Source of the DNA: Amorphus orientalis
Lineage (GTDB): Bacteria; Pseudomonadota; Alphaproteobacteria; Rhizobiales; Amorphaceae
NCBI RefSeq assembly: GCF_030814015.1
Contig: NZ_JAUSUL010000001.1
Coordinates: forward strand, 248,001 to 312,000
Direction of reading: 5' to 3'
DNA length: 64,000 bases
The position numbers were made by a program, and so were the translations under genes. The first letter of the stretch is position 1; each line of letters begins with the position of its first letter. Shown here one piece after another: positions 49,100 to 59,036 of this stretch. Under the pieces are notes generated by a model. That model saw only the letters and a program-made list of their open reading frames with translations. It ran no database searches and was not told where the DNA came from.

Positions 49100-49903
49100 T
49101 CAGCCGGCCGCCGCCACCGACGAATGGCTTTTCCCGGCGCGGGTGTCGAAGAACAGGGCCTGACTGATCACCGCCTTCACCACCTCCGGCTCGAACGGCT
49201 TGGTGACCAGGAAGGCCGGCTCGGGCCGCTCACCGGTCAGCAGGCGCTCCGGATAGGCGGTGATGAAGATCACCGGAACATCGAGCTCCTGCAGGAGTTC
49301 GTTCACCGCATCCAGACCCGAGCTGCCGTCGGCGAGCTGGATGTCGGCGAGGATCATCCCGGGCTTGGTGGCGCGCGCGAGTTCGGACGCCTCGGAATGG
49401 GTGCGCGCGATGCCGGCGACGTCGTGGCCGAGGCCCTCCACCAGGACCTCGATGTCCATGGCGATGAGCGGCTCGTCCTCGATGATCATCACCGTGGTGG
49501 AGACCTGGTTGGCGATCTCGCGGCCGGCCTCGTCCAGAAGCGCCGAAACGGCCGCCTCGTCCGTCTTCAGGATAGTCGCCGCCTGGGCGGTGCTGAACCC
49601 CTCGACGGTGGTGAGCAGGAATGCCTGCCGCGCCTTCGGCGTCATCGCCTCGAGATTGCGCTCGTGAGGCAGGTCGCCGGGATCGACCCGGCTGTTGAGA
49701 TCGATGGAGTCCCAGATGCTCAGAAGAACCCGATAGGTCGCGACCCGCGCCTCCAACGATTCATCGAAGAGGCTCGGATCCTCGATGATGGCTTCGAGAC
49801 ACGCCGCAACATACGCGTCGCCGCCAGTCTGGCTTCCGGTCAGCGCGCGCGCGAAACGCCGCAGATACGGAAGATGCGGCGCAATTGCCATGGCAATCGA
49901 CAT
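49100..49903 (-). CDS. phyR: General stress response regulator PhyR
   Basis: A 267-residue anti-anti-sigma factor. The N-terminal 130 residues mimic an ECF sigma factor (sigma2-like YLRRFARALTGSQTGGDAYV, sigma4-like MTPKARQAFLLTTVEGFS). The C-terminal receiver domain (residues 138-255) has the acidic pair EDE, the phospho-acceptor Asp in ILADIQLAD and Lys in LVTKPFEP. When phosphorylated it binds NepR and frees EcfG. It is divergent from nepR-ecfG and has its own EcfG-type promoter. No PhyK/HWE kinase gene is in the window. Confidence 0.96.
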   Translation of the reverse strand: MSIAMAIAPHLPYLRRFARALTGSQTGGDAYVAACLEAIIEDPSLFDESLEARVATYRVLLSIWDSIDLNSRVDPGDLPHERNLEAMTPKARQAFLLTTVEGFSTAQAATILKTDEAAVSALLDEAGREIANQVSTTVMIIEDEPLIAMDIEVLVEGLGHDVAGIARTHSEASELARATKPGMILADIQLADGSSGLDAVNELLQELDVPVIFITAYPERLLTGERPEPAFLVTKPFEPEVVKAVISQALFFDTRAGKSHSSVAAAG

Positions 49904-49957
49904 ACGGAAGAAACCCCCTAGTGTTGCCAGCCGTCGGCCGGTCAGATCGACGCTGTT

Positions 49958-49983
49958 AACGTATCGGGCAACGGGTTGGTTCC
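49958..49983 (-). promoter_or_regulatory. EcfG-type promoter of phyR
   Basis: On the minus strand GGAAC (49979-49983), 17 bases, CGTT (49958-49961). This is an exact match to the EcfG consensus, about 55 bp upstream of the phyR ATG, implying positive feedback. Confidence 0.8.
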
Positions 49984-50010
49984 ATAGGCCGCCCGGAAAA
50001 AATCGGGGAA

Positions 50011-50026
50011 ATTAAAAAATTTTAAT
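50011..50026. promoter_or_regulatory. AT-rich inverted repeat between phyR and nepR
   Basis: ATTAAAA-AA-TTTTAAT is a perfect inverted repeat in an otherwise GC-rich divergent promoter region. It contains TTAA twice with six bases between, close to but not equal to the CtrA box spacing (TTAA-N7-TTAA). It may be a regulator site or a bendable UP-like element. Confidence 0.4.
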
Positions 50027-50045
50027 CGAATCGGTGCGGGAAGGC

Positions 50046-50070
50046 GGAACCAAGCCGGCATCGGGGCGTT
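50046..50070 (+). promoter_or_regulatory. EcfG-type promoter of nepR-ecfG
   Basis: GGAAC (50046-50050), 16 bases, CGTT (50067-50070): exact EcfG consensus. Transcription would begin near 50077, 35 nt before the nepR start. It shows autoregulation of the stress sigma factor. Confidence 0.82.
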
Positions 50071-50111
50071 GTTTCTCGCCACGTGCAGTCAGGTCAAACT
50101 CAGGTTGAAAC

Positions 50112-50351
50112 GTGTTGAAGCAGAACGAGGACGAAAAGGGAGTGCCCCCCGTGTCGGGTGACAAGGCAAAAGAAGCCGCTGGGCCGGGCCTCGATTCCCA
50201 GCTTCAGGCCCAGATCGGGCGGAAGCTGAAGGGGATGTACGATTCCTATCTCAACGAGCCGATGCCCGACCATCTCGTCTCGTTGCTGGAGAAGCTCGAT
50301 GCCAAATCGCGTTCGGTCTCGGCGGACGACGGCGGGAAGGGCAACGAGTAA
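50112..50351 (+). CDS. nepR: Anti-sigma factor NepR
   Basis: A 79-residue helical protein. The conserved core IGRKLKGMYDSYLNEPMP (residues 36-53) and HLVSLLEKLD (residues 55-64) contain the two helices that clamp sigma or PhyR. The N-terminal 30 residues are charged and disordered. The start is a GTG at 50112; a GTG at 50142 is possible. It holds EcfG inactive until phosphorylated PhyR captures it. Its stop overlaps the ecfG start by one base (TAATG). Confidence 0.93.
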   Translation: MLKQNEDEKGVPPVSGDKAKEAAGPGLDSQLQAQIGRKLKGMYDSYLNEPMPDHLVSLLEKLDAKSRSVSADDGGKGNE

Positions 50352-50908
50352 TGAACCCGCGCAAAGAACTCCTGGAGCACATTCCGAACCTGCGGGCGTT
50401 CGCTTTGTCCCTGACAGGCAATGCCGATCAGGCGGATGATCTCGTTCAGGAAGCGCTGATGAAGGCGTGGACCTCGCTGGACCGGTTCCAGCCGGGCACC
50501 AACATGCGCGCCTGGCTGTTCACCATCCTGCGCAACGCGTTCTATTCGGAGTTCCGGAAGAAGCGCCGCGAGGTCGAGGACGCGGACGGCGCCATGGCGG
50601 CGAAGCTGTCGAGCCATCCCGAACAGCTCGGCCATATGGATTTCGACGATTTCCGGCGGGTGCTGGACGAGTTGCCGTCCGATCAGCGCGAGGCGTTGAT
50701 CCTGATCGGCGCGTCGGGCTTTTCCTACGAAGAGGCGGCGGAGATCTGCGGGTGCGCGGTCGGCACCGTGAAGAGCCGCGTGAACCGGGCGCGAACCCGG
50801 CTGGCCGATCTTCTGTCGGTCGAATCGACCTCCGAATACGGTCCCGACTCGATTGCCGGGCCGATCGTCAGCGGTACGCCGCCGACAAAGGGCCGTTCGG
50901 TCGCCTGA
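50351..50908 (+). CDS. ecfG: ECF sigma factor EcfG
   Basis: A 185-residue ECF15-group sigma factor. Region 2 contains NADQADDLVQEALMKAW (residues 24-40) and region 4 FSYEEAAEICGCAVGTVKSR (residues 119-138). A short C-terminal extension follows region 4. It directs RNA polymerase to GGAAC-N16/17-CGTT promoters for the alphaproteobacterial general stress response. Overlap with nepR gives stoichiometric synthesis. Confidence 0.96.
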   Translation: MNPRKELLEHIPNLRAFALSLTGNADQADDLVQEALMKAWTSLDRFQPGTNMRAWLFTILRNAFYSEFRKKRREVEDADGAMAAKLSSHPEQLGHMDFDDFRRVLDELPSDQREALILIGASGFSYEEAAEICGCAVGTVKSRVNRARTRLADLLSVESTSEYGPDSIAGPIVSGTPPTKGRSVA

Positions 50909-50979
50909 GCGCGGCCAACGGGCGGCCTTCCTCTCTTTATCTTCTGAACAATTCCGTGCGGGTGCGATCGGCGTCCGGG

Positions 50980-51444
50980 TCAGGCGACCAGGAGTGTTTC
51001 CAGCCGTTGCCGCATGTCCGCGGCAAGCGGCGCGGGGCGGCGCGTTTCCCGGTCGACATAGACGTGGACGAAGAACCCCTCCGCGGCTGCCTCGTCCGCG
51101 TCGTTGCGGAACAGGCCCACCTCGTAGCGCACGGACGAGGTGCCGAGCCGCGCGACCCTGATCCCCGCCGTGACGATGTCGGGAAACGCCATTTCGGCGA
51201 AGTAGCGGCAGCCGGTCTCCACCACCAGTCCGATCCGGGTGCCCGCACCCAGATCCAGCAGCCCCTCATCGATCAGCCAGCCGTTCACCGCCGTGTCGAA
51301 CAGCGAATAATGGACCACATTGTTCATGTGGCCGTAGATGTCGTTGTCCATCCAGCGGGTCGTGAGCGTGCGCAGGGCACGGTAGTCTTCGCGGATCGAC
51401 GGGGACGGACGGGGGGAGGGCGGTGCCGCGTCGGCAGCAGACAT
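50980..51444 (-). CDS. Acyl-CoA thioesterase (4-hydroxybenzoyl-CoA thioesterase family)
   Basis: A 154-residue single hotdog-fold protein. The signature RWMDNDIYGHMNNVVHYSLF (residues 30-49) carries the Asp and GHMNN of the 4HBT family. The first 20 residues are Ala/Pro/Ser-rich. It probably hydrolyses short or aromatic acyl-CoA esters; substrate unknown. The ATG at 51444 is favoured over the open frame to 51585, which would run into the divergent DUF4336 gene. Confidence 0.87.
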   Translation of the reverse strand: MSAADAAPPSPRPSPSIREDYRALRTLTTRWMDNDIYGHMNNVVHYSLFDTAVNGWLIDEGLLDLGAGTRIGLVVETGCRYFAEMAFPDIVTAGIRVARLGTSSVRYEVGLFRNDADEAAAEGFFVHVYVDRETRRPAPLAADMRQRLETLLVA

Positions 51445-51566
51445 CGAGAGGCAATCCTTTGCGGGAACGGAGGGGCCGGGGCGACCTTCCCGGCCGGCTG
51501 GACGCACCCCACATTGCCCGATAGAGGGACGAGCCGTCCATCTGCGGGTGAACCGGAATTGCCAAA

Positions 51567-52319
51567 ATGTTTTCTGCAGACCCATATCCGCCGCTCAATG
51601 TTCCGAAGCCGCTGGCGGACGACATCTGGATCGTCGACGGACCGGTGGTACGAATGCGCTACGCCCTCGGCTCGACGCTTCCTTTTTCAACACGCATGAC
51701 CATCGTCCGCCTCTCCGGCGATCGTCTCTGGGTCCATTCGCCCACTGAACTCACCGACGAGCTGACTGCGTCCGTCTCCAAGCTGGGCGAGGTGGCCTTT
51801 CTGGTTGCGCCGAACCGGATCCACTGGATGTCGCTGGCCGCCTGGCAGCGCGCCTTTCCCGCCGCCGTCACTCATGCCGCTCCCGGGGTCGAGACCAACG
51901 CGAAGGAGGGCGGGTTCCGGATCGACGCGATGCTGGGCGGCAGCGCGCCGGACGGGTGGGCCGGCGAGATCGATCAGGTCGTGGTCCCGGGCGACATTCT
52001 CACCGAAGTCGAGTTCTTTCATCGCGGTTCGCGCACGCTGATCCTCACCGATCTCATCGAGAATTTCGAACCCGACCATCTGCACGGCTTCCTCGCGCAC
52101 ACCCTCATGGGGCTGGGCGGCGTGGTCGATCCGCACGGCTCCACCCCGCGCGACCTGCGGTTCGTGTTCAAGCCGAAGGATCAGGTCCGGCGGGCGGCTA
52201 AGATGATGGTCGACTGGGCGCCGGAGCGGGTGATCCTCGCCCACGGCCGCTGCTATCTGGAAAACGCGACGGAAGAGCTGAAGCGCGCGCTCGCATGGAC
52301 CGGGTTCGACCGGACCTGA
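51567..52319 (+). CDS. DUF4336 domain-containing protein
   Basis: A 250-residue cytosolic protein of the DUF4336 family, which shares the beginning of the metallo-beta-lactamase fold (MTIVRLSGDRLWVHSPTELT; VAPNRIHWMSLAAWQRAFP). Histidines at IHW, HLHGFLAH and AHGR could bind metal, but the complete HxHxDH motif is missing. Function unknown. It ends one base before the stop of the convergent SulP gene. Confidence 0.82.
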   Translation: MFSADPYPPLNVPKPLADDIWIVDGPVVRMRYALGSTLPFSTRMTIVRLSGDRLWVHSPTELTDELTASVSKLGEVAFLVAPNRIHWMSLAAWQRAFPAAVTHAAPGVETNAKEGGFRIDAMLGGSAPDGWAGEIDQVVVPGDILTEVEFFHRGSRTLILTDLIENFEPDHLHGFLAHTLMGLGGVVDPHGSTPRDLRFVFKPKDQVRRAAKMMVDWAPERVILAHGRCYLENATEELKRALAWTGFDRT

Positions 52320-52320
52320 G

Positions 52321-54027
52321 TCACACCCGGGCCAGCACCAGGTGGGCCTTGGACCGGGCCTCGGCCACCGAGTGTTCGAACGAGACGTCCGGCGGCTTGA
52401 TGCCGTGGGTGACCAGGGTGCGCCGGGCGTCGTGGGTGGTGCCCGACAGGAAGACCTTCACCCCGCGCCGCCGGGCCTTTTCGACCATGCCGCCGATGGT
52501 GTTGGCGGCGGTGGAATCGATGAAGGGGACCGCGGCGAAGTCGATGATGAGCACCCGGTGGGTGTCGGCGATCCGGTCCAGGATGGCGCCGACCGATGCG
52601 GCGGCTCCGAAGAAGAACGCGCCGGAAATCCGGTAGACCACCACGTCCCGGTCGGCACCGGCCTCGTGGTAGGGTTCCCTGTCCCCGTCGGCGCTGTCGG
52701 CCCGGTCCTCCGACACGAACGGCCGCTCGGTCTCGATCGCGGTGGTCTTCGACATGCGGTGGATGAACAGCACCGACCCGATGGCGAAGCCCACCACGAT
52801 GCCCTCGGTCAGGTCGCGGAAGACTGTCAGCAGGAAGGTCGCCAGAAGCACCACCGCGTCGCCGCGCGACGTGCGGATCAGGGTGGCGAAGGCGTGCTTT
52901 TCGATCATGTTCCAGGCGACCACCGCGAGCACGCCGGCGAGGCTCGCCAGCGGAATGAAGCTCGCCAGCGGCGCGGCGACCAGGATGAAGATGGCCAGAA
53001 AGGCGGCGTGGAGGATGCCCGACACGGGGCCATGGGCGCCGGAGCGGACGTTGGTCGCCGTGCGGGCGATGGTGCCGGTCACGCAGATCCCGCCGAACAG
53101 GCCCGACGCCACGTTGGCCACGCCCTGGGCGACCAGCTCGCAGTTGGAGCGGTGGCGGCGGCCGGTCATGCCGTCGGCAACGACGGCCGACAGCAGCGAC
53201 TCGATCGAGCCCAGAAGCGCGAACGACACTGCGCTCGGCAGCACGGCGACGATCTTGTCCACGGTGATGTCCGGCAGGCTCGGCATGGGCAGCTGGCTCG
53301 GAATGCCGCCGAACTTGGAGCCGATGGTCGCCACCGGCAGGCCGGCCGCATAGGTCGCGGCGGTTGCGGCGGCCACGGCGATGAGCAGGCCCGGCCAGTG
53401 CGGGCGCAGCCGCTTCAGCGCGACGATGATGACGATGGTGGCGAGCGCCAGCCCGATGGTCGCCGGGTCGGCGGTGGGCGCGGCGGCCCACAGCACCGGC
53501 AGCTTGTCCAGAAGCGGCCCGGGCTCGGCGCCCGACAGGCTCAGCCCGAACAGCTCCTTGAGCTGGCTGGCGAAGATGATGACGGCGATCCCCGCCGTAA
53601 ACCCGACCGTGACCGGATAGGGGATGAACTTGATGTAGGTGCCGAGGCGCAACAGCCCCAGCGCGGCGAGGATCAGGCCGGAGAGGATCGTGGCCAGAAA
53701 CAGCCCCTCCATGCCGTGGGCGGCGACGGTCGCCGCCACCAGCACGATGAAGGCGCCGGCCGGACCGCCGATCTGGAAGCGGCTGCCGCCGAGCAGCGAC
53801 ACGAAGAAACCGCCGACGATCGCCGTGTAGAGCCCCTGGGCGGGCGTCGCGCCGGAGGCAATGGCGATCGCCATCGACAGCGGCAGCGCGACGATCGCGA
53901 CGGTCAGTCCCGAAATCGCGTCGGCCTTGAGCTGCGAAAGGCCGTAGCCCTCGCGCAGGACGGTGACGAGCTTCGGGGTGAAGAGCTCGGCGAAGCTCGG
54001 GCTGGTCTGGCCGGTGACGGTGGTCAT
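52321..54027 (-). CDS. SulP family anion transporter with STAS domain
   Basis: A 568-residue inner-membrane transporter. About twelve to fourteen helices span residues 35-420, including the SulP signature region GLYTAIVGGFFVSLLGGS and GSRFQIGGPAGAF. The cytoplasmic STAS domain covers residues 445-555 (VVVYRISGAFFFGAA, IIDFAAVPFIDSTAANTI). The family exchanges sulfate, bicarbonate, nitrate or carboxylates; this sequence alone does not decide. No carbonic anhydrase is adjacent. It is followed upstream by an XRE regulator gene in the same direction, a pairing often seen in Hyphomicrobiales. Confidence 0.93.
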   Translation of the reverse strand: MTTVTGQTSPSFAELFTPKLVTVLREGYGLSQLKADAISGLTVAIVALPLSMAIAIASGATPAQGLYTAIVGGFFVSLLGGSRFQIGGPAGAFIVLVAATVAAHGMEGLFLATILSGLILAALGLLRLGTYIKFIPYPVTVGFTAGIAVIIFASQLKELFGLSLSGAEPGPLLDKLPVLWAAAPTADPATIGLALATIVIIVALKRLRPHWPGLLIAVAAATAATYAAGLPVATIGSKFGGIPSQLPMPSLPDITVDKIVAVLPSAVSFALLGSIESLLSAVVADGMTGRRHRSNCELVAQGVANVASGLFGGICVTGTIARTATNVRSGAHGPVSGILHAAFLAIFILVAAPLASFIPLASLAGVLAVVAWNMIEKHAFATLIRTSRGDAVVLLATFLLTVFRDLTEGIVVGFAIGSVLFIHRMSKTTAIETERPFVSEDRADSADGDREPYHEAGADRDVVVYRISGAFFFGAAASVGAILDRIADTHRVLIIDFAAVPFIDSTAANTIGGMVEKARRRGVKVFLSGTTHDARRTLVTHGIKPPDVSFEHSVAEARSKAHLVLARV

Positions 54028-54145
54028 CTCCGGGCATCCTCAAGCAGATCCGGGACACGGGGGAGCCGGGTTTCCGTCCGGATCTGCGGTTCGAAGAAAA
54101 TTCTGCAGGGCGGCCGCTCAGGGCATGACCTGCGGCGGGCGGTCA

Positions 54146-54412
54146 TCAGCCTCCGCGCGGCGGGGCGGGCTCCTTCAGGCGGACGCCGCGGCCCAGGGCC
54201 GTGCTCGGTGCGTTGTCGCCGATCAGTTCGATGCCGAGGGCATCCAGCGCCTCGACGACCTTGGTCAGGCTTTCCACCACCCCGCGCACGTTGCCGGGGC
54301 TCGCCTCCATCCGCTGGATGGTCGGCACGGACACGCCGGCCTTTTCCGCCAGCGTTTTCTGGTCGATGCCGAGGAGGGCGCGCGCGGCGCGCATCTGGGC
54401 GGCGGTGATCAC
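54146..54412 (-). CDS. Small XRE-family HTH regulator
   Basis: An 88-residue protein consisting almost only of an XRE helix-turn-helix (residues 3-62: AAQMRAARALLGIDQKTLAE, AGVSVPTIQRMEA) plus a short tail. The GTG at 54412 gives the family start; the ATG at 54394 would remove part of helix 1. It lies upstream of the SulP gene (118 bp) and downstream of an A+T-rich promoter area, so it probably regulates the transporter and itself. Confidence 0.88.
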   Translation of the reverse strand: MITAAQMRAARALLGIDQKTLAEKAGVSVPTIQRMEASPGNVRGVVESLTKVVEALDALGIELIGDNAPSTALGRGVRLKEPAPPRGG

Positions 54413-54621
54413 GAGATGTCAGGTCCAATTGAGATATCTGATGTAGGTGTCTAACATGCTATAGTAATGTATGAAACATCATAATGCAGCGCTGAGGTGC
54501 GACAGAGATTCGCACGCGCAAGCGCCCCGGCCGAAGCGGGCGGACCGTGCTCGGGTGGCGGAACGGGAATTGGGCCGGACACCGGATAGCGATTAGACGG
54601 CGTTCCGCCGTCCCGTCGATC
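54413..54621. other. Promoter region of XRE-SulP unit and urt operon end
   Basis: 209 bp. The stretch 54420-54490 is A+T-rich with several overlapping ATG/CAT and TGATGT-like repeats, and probably holds the XRE-SulP promoter and operator. GACGGCG-TTC-CGCCGTC at 54596-54612 is a hairpin 10 bp beyond the urtE stop and may end the urt transcript, although no T tract follows. Confidence 0.4.
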
Positions 54622-55317
54622 TCACACCGTCATGTTGGCGCGGATCTTGTCCTCGTCCATCTCGGCGCGGGTACCGGACATGACGATCTCGCCGCGCTCC
54701 ATCACGGCGAAGGTGTCGGCCAGATCGCGGGCGAACTCGAAATACTGCTCCACCAGCAGGATCGCCATGTCGCCGCGCTGGCGCAGATAGTCGATGGCGT
54801 TGCCGATCTGGATGATGATGGAGGGCTGGATGCCTTCCGTCGGCTCGTCCAGCAGGAGGAGCTTCGGTCGCCGCACCATGGCGCGGCCGATGGCGAGCTG
54901 CTGCTGCTGGCCGCCGGACAGGTCGCCGCCGCGGCGGTTCATCATCGAGGACAGGACGGGAAACAGCTCGAACACGTCGTCCGGGATGCGCCGCTGGGCG
55001 GGCGGCAGGCCGGCGAAGCCGGTCTGGAGGTTCTCGCCCACGGTCAGGAGCGGAAAGATCTCGCGGCCCTGGGGCACCATGGCCAGCCCCCGGCGGGCGC
55101 GCTCGTAGGGCGGGCTTGCGCCGAACGCCTTGCCGTCCCAGACGATCTCGCCGCCGGAAATCGGATGCTGGCCCATGACGGCGCGCAGGAGCGAGGTCTT
55201 GCCGACGCCGTTGCGGCCCATCAGGCAGGTCACCTCGCCCGGCCGGCAGGTCAGGCTGACGGAGCGCAGCGCGTGGGCCGCGCCATAGTGAAGGTCGACG
55301 TTGCGGACTTCCAGCAT
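54622..55317 (-). CDS. urtE: Urea ABC transporter ATP-binding subunit UrtE
   Basis: A 231-residue LivF-type ATPase. Walker A is GRNGVGKTSLLRA (residues 34-46), signature LSGGQQQQLAIGRA (near 137) and Walker B LLLLDEPTEG (near 156). It powers urea uptake together with UrtD. It is the last gene of urtABCDE, 10 bp after urtD. Confidence 0.95.
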   Translation of the reverse strand: MLEVRNVDLHYGAAHALRSVSLTCRPGEVTCLMGRNGVGKTSLLRAVMGQHPISGGEIVWDGKAFGASPPYERARRGLAMVPQGREIFPLLTVGENLQTGFAGLPPAQRRIPDDVFELFPVLSSMMNRRGGDLSGGQQQQLAIGRAMVRRPKLLLLDEPTEGIQPSIIIQIGNAIDYLRQRGDMAILLVEQYFEFARDLADTFAVMERGEIVMSGTRAEMDEDKIRANMTV

Positions 55318-55327
55318 GATCCTCCCC

Positions 55328-56070
<743 letters not shown>

Positions 56071-56074
<4 letters not shown>

Positions 56075-57273
56075 TCCGCAGCGCCTCCCCGGGCCATGGC
56101 GGTGTCGTCGGGATCGACGCCGGCTTCCCGTTCGGCGGAGGCGCGGGCGGCGCTTTCCTGCTGCTCTGCGATCAGCTTGCGCTGGCGGCGCCGGTCGATG
56201 AGGCCGAAGAACGGGCCCATGATCCCGCGCGGCAGAAGCACGGTCACGACCACGAACAGGGCGCCGAGCACGAACAGCCAGAGTTCGGGGAAGGCGCCGG
56301 TGAAGTAGGTCTTGCCGAAATTGACCAGCACCGCGCCGACGATGGAGCCGACCAGGGTGCCGCGCCCGCCGACGGCGACCCAGATCACCGCCTCGATGGA
56401 GTTGGCCGGGGCGAATTCGCCGGGATTGATGATGCCGACCTGGGGCACGTAGAGGGCGCCGGCGACGCCGGCCATGGCGGCCGACACGGTCCAGATGATG
56501 AGCTTGTAGTGCTCCACCCGGTAGCCGATGAAGCGCGCCCGCGCCTCCGCGTCGCGCACCGCCACCAGCGCCTGGCCGAACCGGGAGCGGACCAGCCAGA
56601 TCGCCAGCAGCAGTCCGAGACAGAGCGCCAGCGCGGTGGCGAAGAACAGCGCGGCGCGGGTCTCCCGGGCCTGGATGCTGAAGCCGAGGATGTCCTTGAA
56701 GTCGGTCAGGCCGTTGTTGCCGCCGAAGCCCATCTCGTTGCGGAAGAAGGCCAGCATCAGGGCGAAGGTCATCGCCTGGGTGATGATGGAGAGATAGACG
56801 CCGGTGACCCGGGAGCGGAAGGCGAGCCAGCCGAACACGAAGGCGAGCAGGCCCGGCACCAGCACCACCATCAGCGCGGCGAACCAGAACATGTCGAAGC
56901 CGTGCCAGTACCAGGGCAGGCCGTCCCAGTTCAGGAACACCATGAAGTCCGGCAGCAGCGGGTTGCCGTAGACGCCCCGGTCGCCGATCTGGCGCATCAG
57001 GTACATGCCCATGGCGTAGCCGCCGAGGGCGAAGAACGCCCCGTGGCCGAGGGTCAGCACGCCGCCGAAGCCCCAGACCAGGTCGATCGACAGCGCCAGC
57101 AGCGCGAAGGCGAGATACTTGCCCAGAAGGCTCACGACATAGGTCGGCACGTGCCAGGGGTCGCCCGGGTCGAAGGCGAGGTTCAGGTAGATCACCACCA
57201 GCGAGCCGACGAGCAGGATCGCGATCGCGCCGAGGGCGAAACGGGTCAGGAGGATGGGGGAGATGGTGGTCAT
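56071..57273 (-). CDS. urtC: Urea ABC transporter permease UrtC
   Basis: A 400-residue LivM-type permease with about ten helices. GFGGNNGLTDFKDILGF near residue 200 is characteristic of UrtC. A charged tail (residues 355-400) follows the last helix. The ATG at 57273 overlaps the urtB stop (ATGA). An open frame upstream of this start lies inside urtB and is not part of the protein. Confidence 0.95.
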
Positions 57274-58934
57274 CAGCCCTCCGCCGCGCGGCCTTTTTGC
57301 GGGAAGAGCCCGCGCGGCCGTCTCTGGATGAACAGGATGATGAGGACGAGCACCAGGATCTTGCCGAGCACCGCGCCGGCATAGGGCTCGAGAAACTTGT
57401 TGAGCACGCCCAGCGACAGGGCGCCCACGAAGGTGCCCCACAGATTGCCGACCCCGCCGAACACCACGACCAGGAAGCTGTCGATGATGTAGCTCTGGCC
57501 GAGGTTCGGCGAGACGTTGTCGATCTGGGAGAGCGCCACCCCGGCGATGCCGGCCACGCCGGAGCCGAGGCCGAAGGTGAGGGCGTCGGTCCAGGGCGTG
57601 CGGATGCCCATGGTCGAGGCCATCTTCCGGTTCTGGGTCACGGCCCGGATCTGCAGACCGAAGGCGGTGCGCTGCAGGAGCAGGACCAGGAGCCCGAACA
57701 CGATCAGCGCGAAGATGACGATCGCCATGCGCGAATAGGTGATGGACAGGCCGCCGAGCTGGAACGCGCCGGACATCCAGTCCGGATTGCCGACCTCGCG
57801 GTTGGTGGCGCCGAAGATCACTCGGACGGTCTGCTGCAGGATCAGCGAGATGCCCCAGGTGGCGAGCAGCGTCTCCAGCGGGCGGCCATAGAGGAAGCGG
57901 ATCACCGTCCGCTCGATCAGGATGCCGACCAGGCCGGCGACGCAGAAGGCGAGCGGCAGCGCGATCGCCAGGGAGGCCCCGAACAGCTCGGGAAAGTTCT
58001 GCCGGATCACCTCCTGAACGACGAACGTCGTGTAGGCGCCGAGCATCACCATCTCGCCATGGGCCATGTTGATCACGCCCATGACGCCGAAGGTGATGGC
58101 GAGCCCGATCGCCGCCAGAAGCAGCACCGATCCCAGCGACAGTCCGAACCAGATGTTCTGGGCGAACTCCCACATCTGCAGCTTGCGCTCGACGCCCCGG
58201 ATCAGCTCGGCCGATCGCTCGGCAAGCTCCGCATCGGCCGTGGCGCGGTTGAGCAGCTGCAGCGCCTGCCGGTCGCCGACGGCGGCCACGGTCTCCAGCG
58301 CTTCCAGCTTCTCCTCGGTCGGCGCGTCGGACTGCAGGATCGAGGCGGCGAGCGCGCGCTGCATGGTCGTGCGGACGCCGGCGTCGTCCTCTTCGGCCAG
58401 CGCGGCCCGCAGCGGCTCGACATTGTCGCCCGAGGCGGCGGCCAGCATTTCCAGCGCCGCGGTGCGGCGGATCGCCGGGTCCTCGGCGCGCAGCGTCAGG
58501 CCGGCTACGACCTCGTCGATCAGGTTGCGGATGTTGTTGTTGATGGAGATGCGATTGGTGTCGCGCCGGCCGAGCTCGCCAAGCCGTTCGCCGGTCAGCG
58601 GGTCGACGGCGAAATCGTCGCGCCCTTCCTCGACCACGAGAACGACGCGGTTGTCGGACTTGCGGATCTCCAGATCGCCGTTGCGCAGAGCGCGCAGCAG
58701 GGGCGCCGCGGCGGGGTTGCCGGTCGCCGCGATCGCGCGGATGCCGGCTTCGGTCGCGGCGAAGTCGCGGCCGTTGTCGAGGCCGGAGAGAAGCGGCCGG
58801 AGCTCTTCCGCGTCCTGACCGTCCTGGGCGCGCGCCCCATCGGGCGCAAGCAGCATCAGAAGGGCGACGAGGCAGAACAGGGCGCCGAATACGGGGATCG
58901 AGCGGAACCGACTGGTCGGCAGACGCTGCAGCAT
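57273..58934 (-). CDS. urtB: Urea ABC transporter permease UrtB
   Basis: A 553-residue protein. A signal peptide (residues 12-36) is followed by about 240 periplasmic residues with helical, HEAT-like repeats, and then a LivH-type permease with eight or nine helices (from about residue 265). The large N-terminal extension is the normal mark of UrtB compared with LivH. FGVMGVINMAHGEMVMLGAY (near 285-304) is a permease signature. ATG at 58934 lies 102 bp after urtA. Confidence 0.95.
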   Translation of the reverse strand: MLQRLPTSRFRSIPVFGALFCLVALLMLLAPDGARAQDGQDAEELRPLLSGLDNGRDFAATEAGIRAIAATGNPAAAPLLRALRNGDLEIRKSDNRVVLVVEEGRDDFAVDPLTGERLGELGRRDTNRISINNNIRNLIDEVVAGLTLRAEDPAIRRTAALEMLAAASGDNVEPLRAALAEEDDAGVRTTMQRALAASILQSDAPTEEKLEALETVAAVGDRQALQLLNRATADAELAERSAELIRGVERKLQMWEFAQNIWFGLSLGSVLLLAAIGLAITFGVMGVINMAHGEMVMLGAYTTFVVQEVIRQNFPELFGASLAIALPLAFCVAGLVGILIERTVIRFLYGRPLETLLATWGISLILQQTVRVIFGATNREVGNPDWMSGAFQLGGLSITYSRMAIVIFALIVFGLLVLLLQRTAFGLQIRAVTQNRKMASTMGIRTPWTDALTFGLGSGVAGIAGVALSQIDNVSPNLGQSYIIDSFLVVVFGGVGNLWGTFVGALSLGVLNKFLEPYAGAVLGKILVLVLIILFIQRRPRGLFPQKGRAAEG

Positions 58935-59036
58935 GGCGTTCCCGTGCGGTTTTGATGTGAAAGCCAAGGTCCGCCGGAGCGGAGGAACGGCGCGGAGCCC
59001 CACTGGCTCCGCGCCGTCTCGTCTGAGGTCAGGCGG

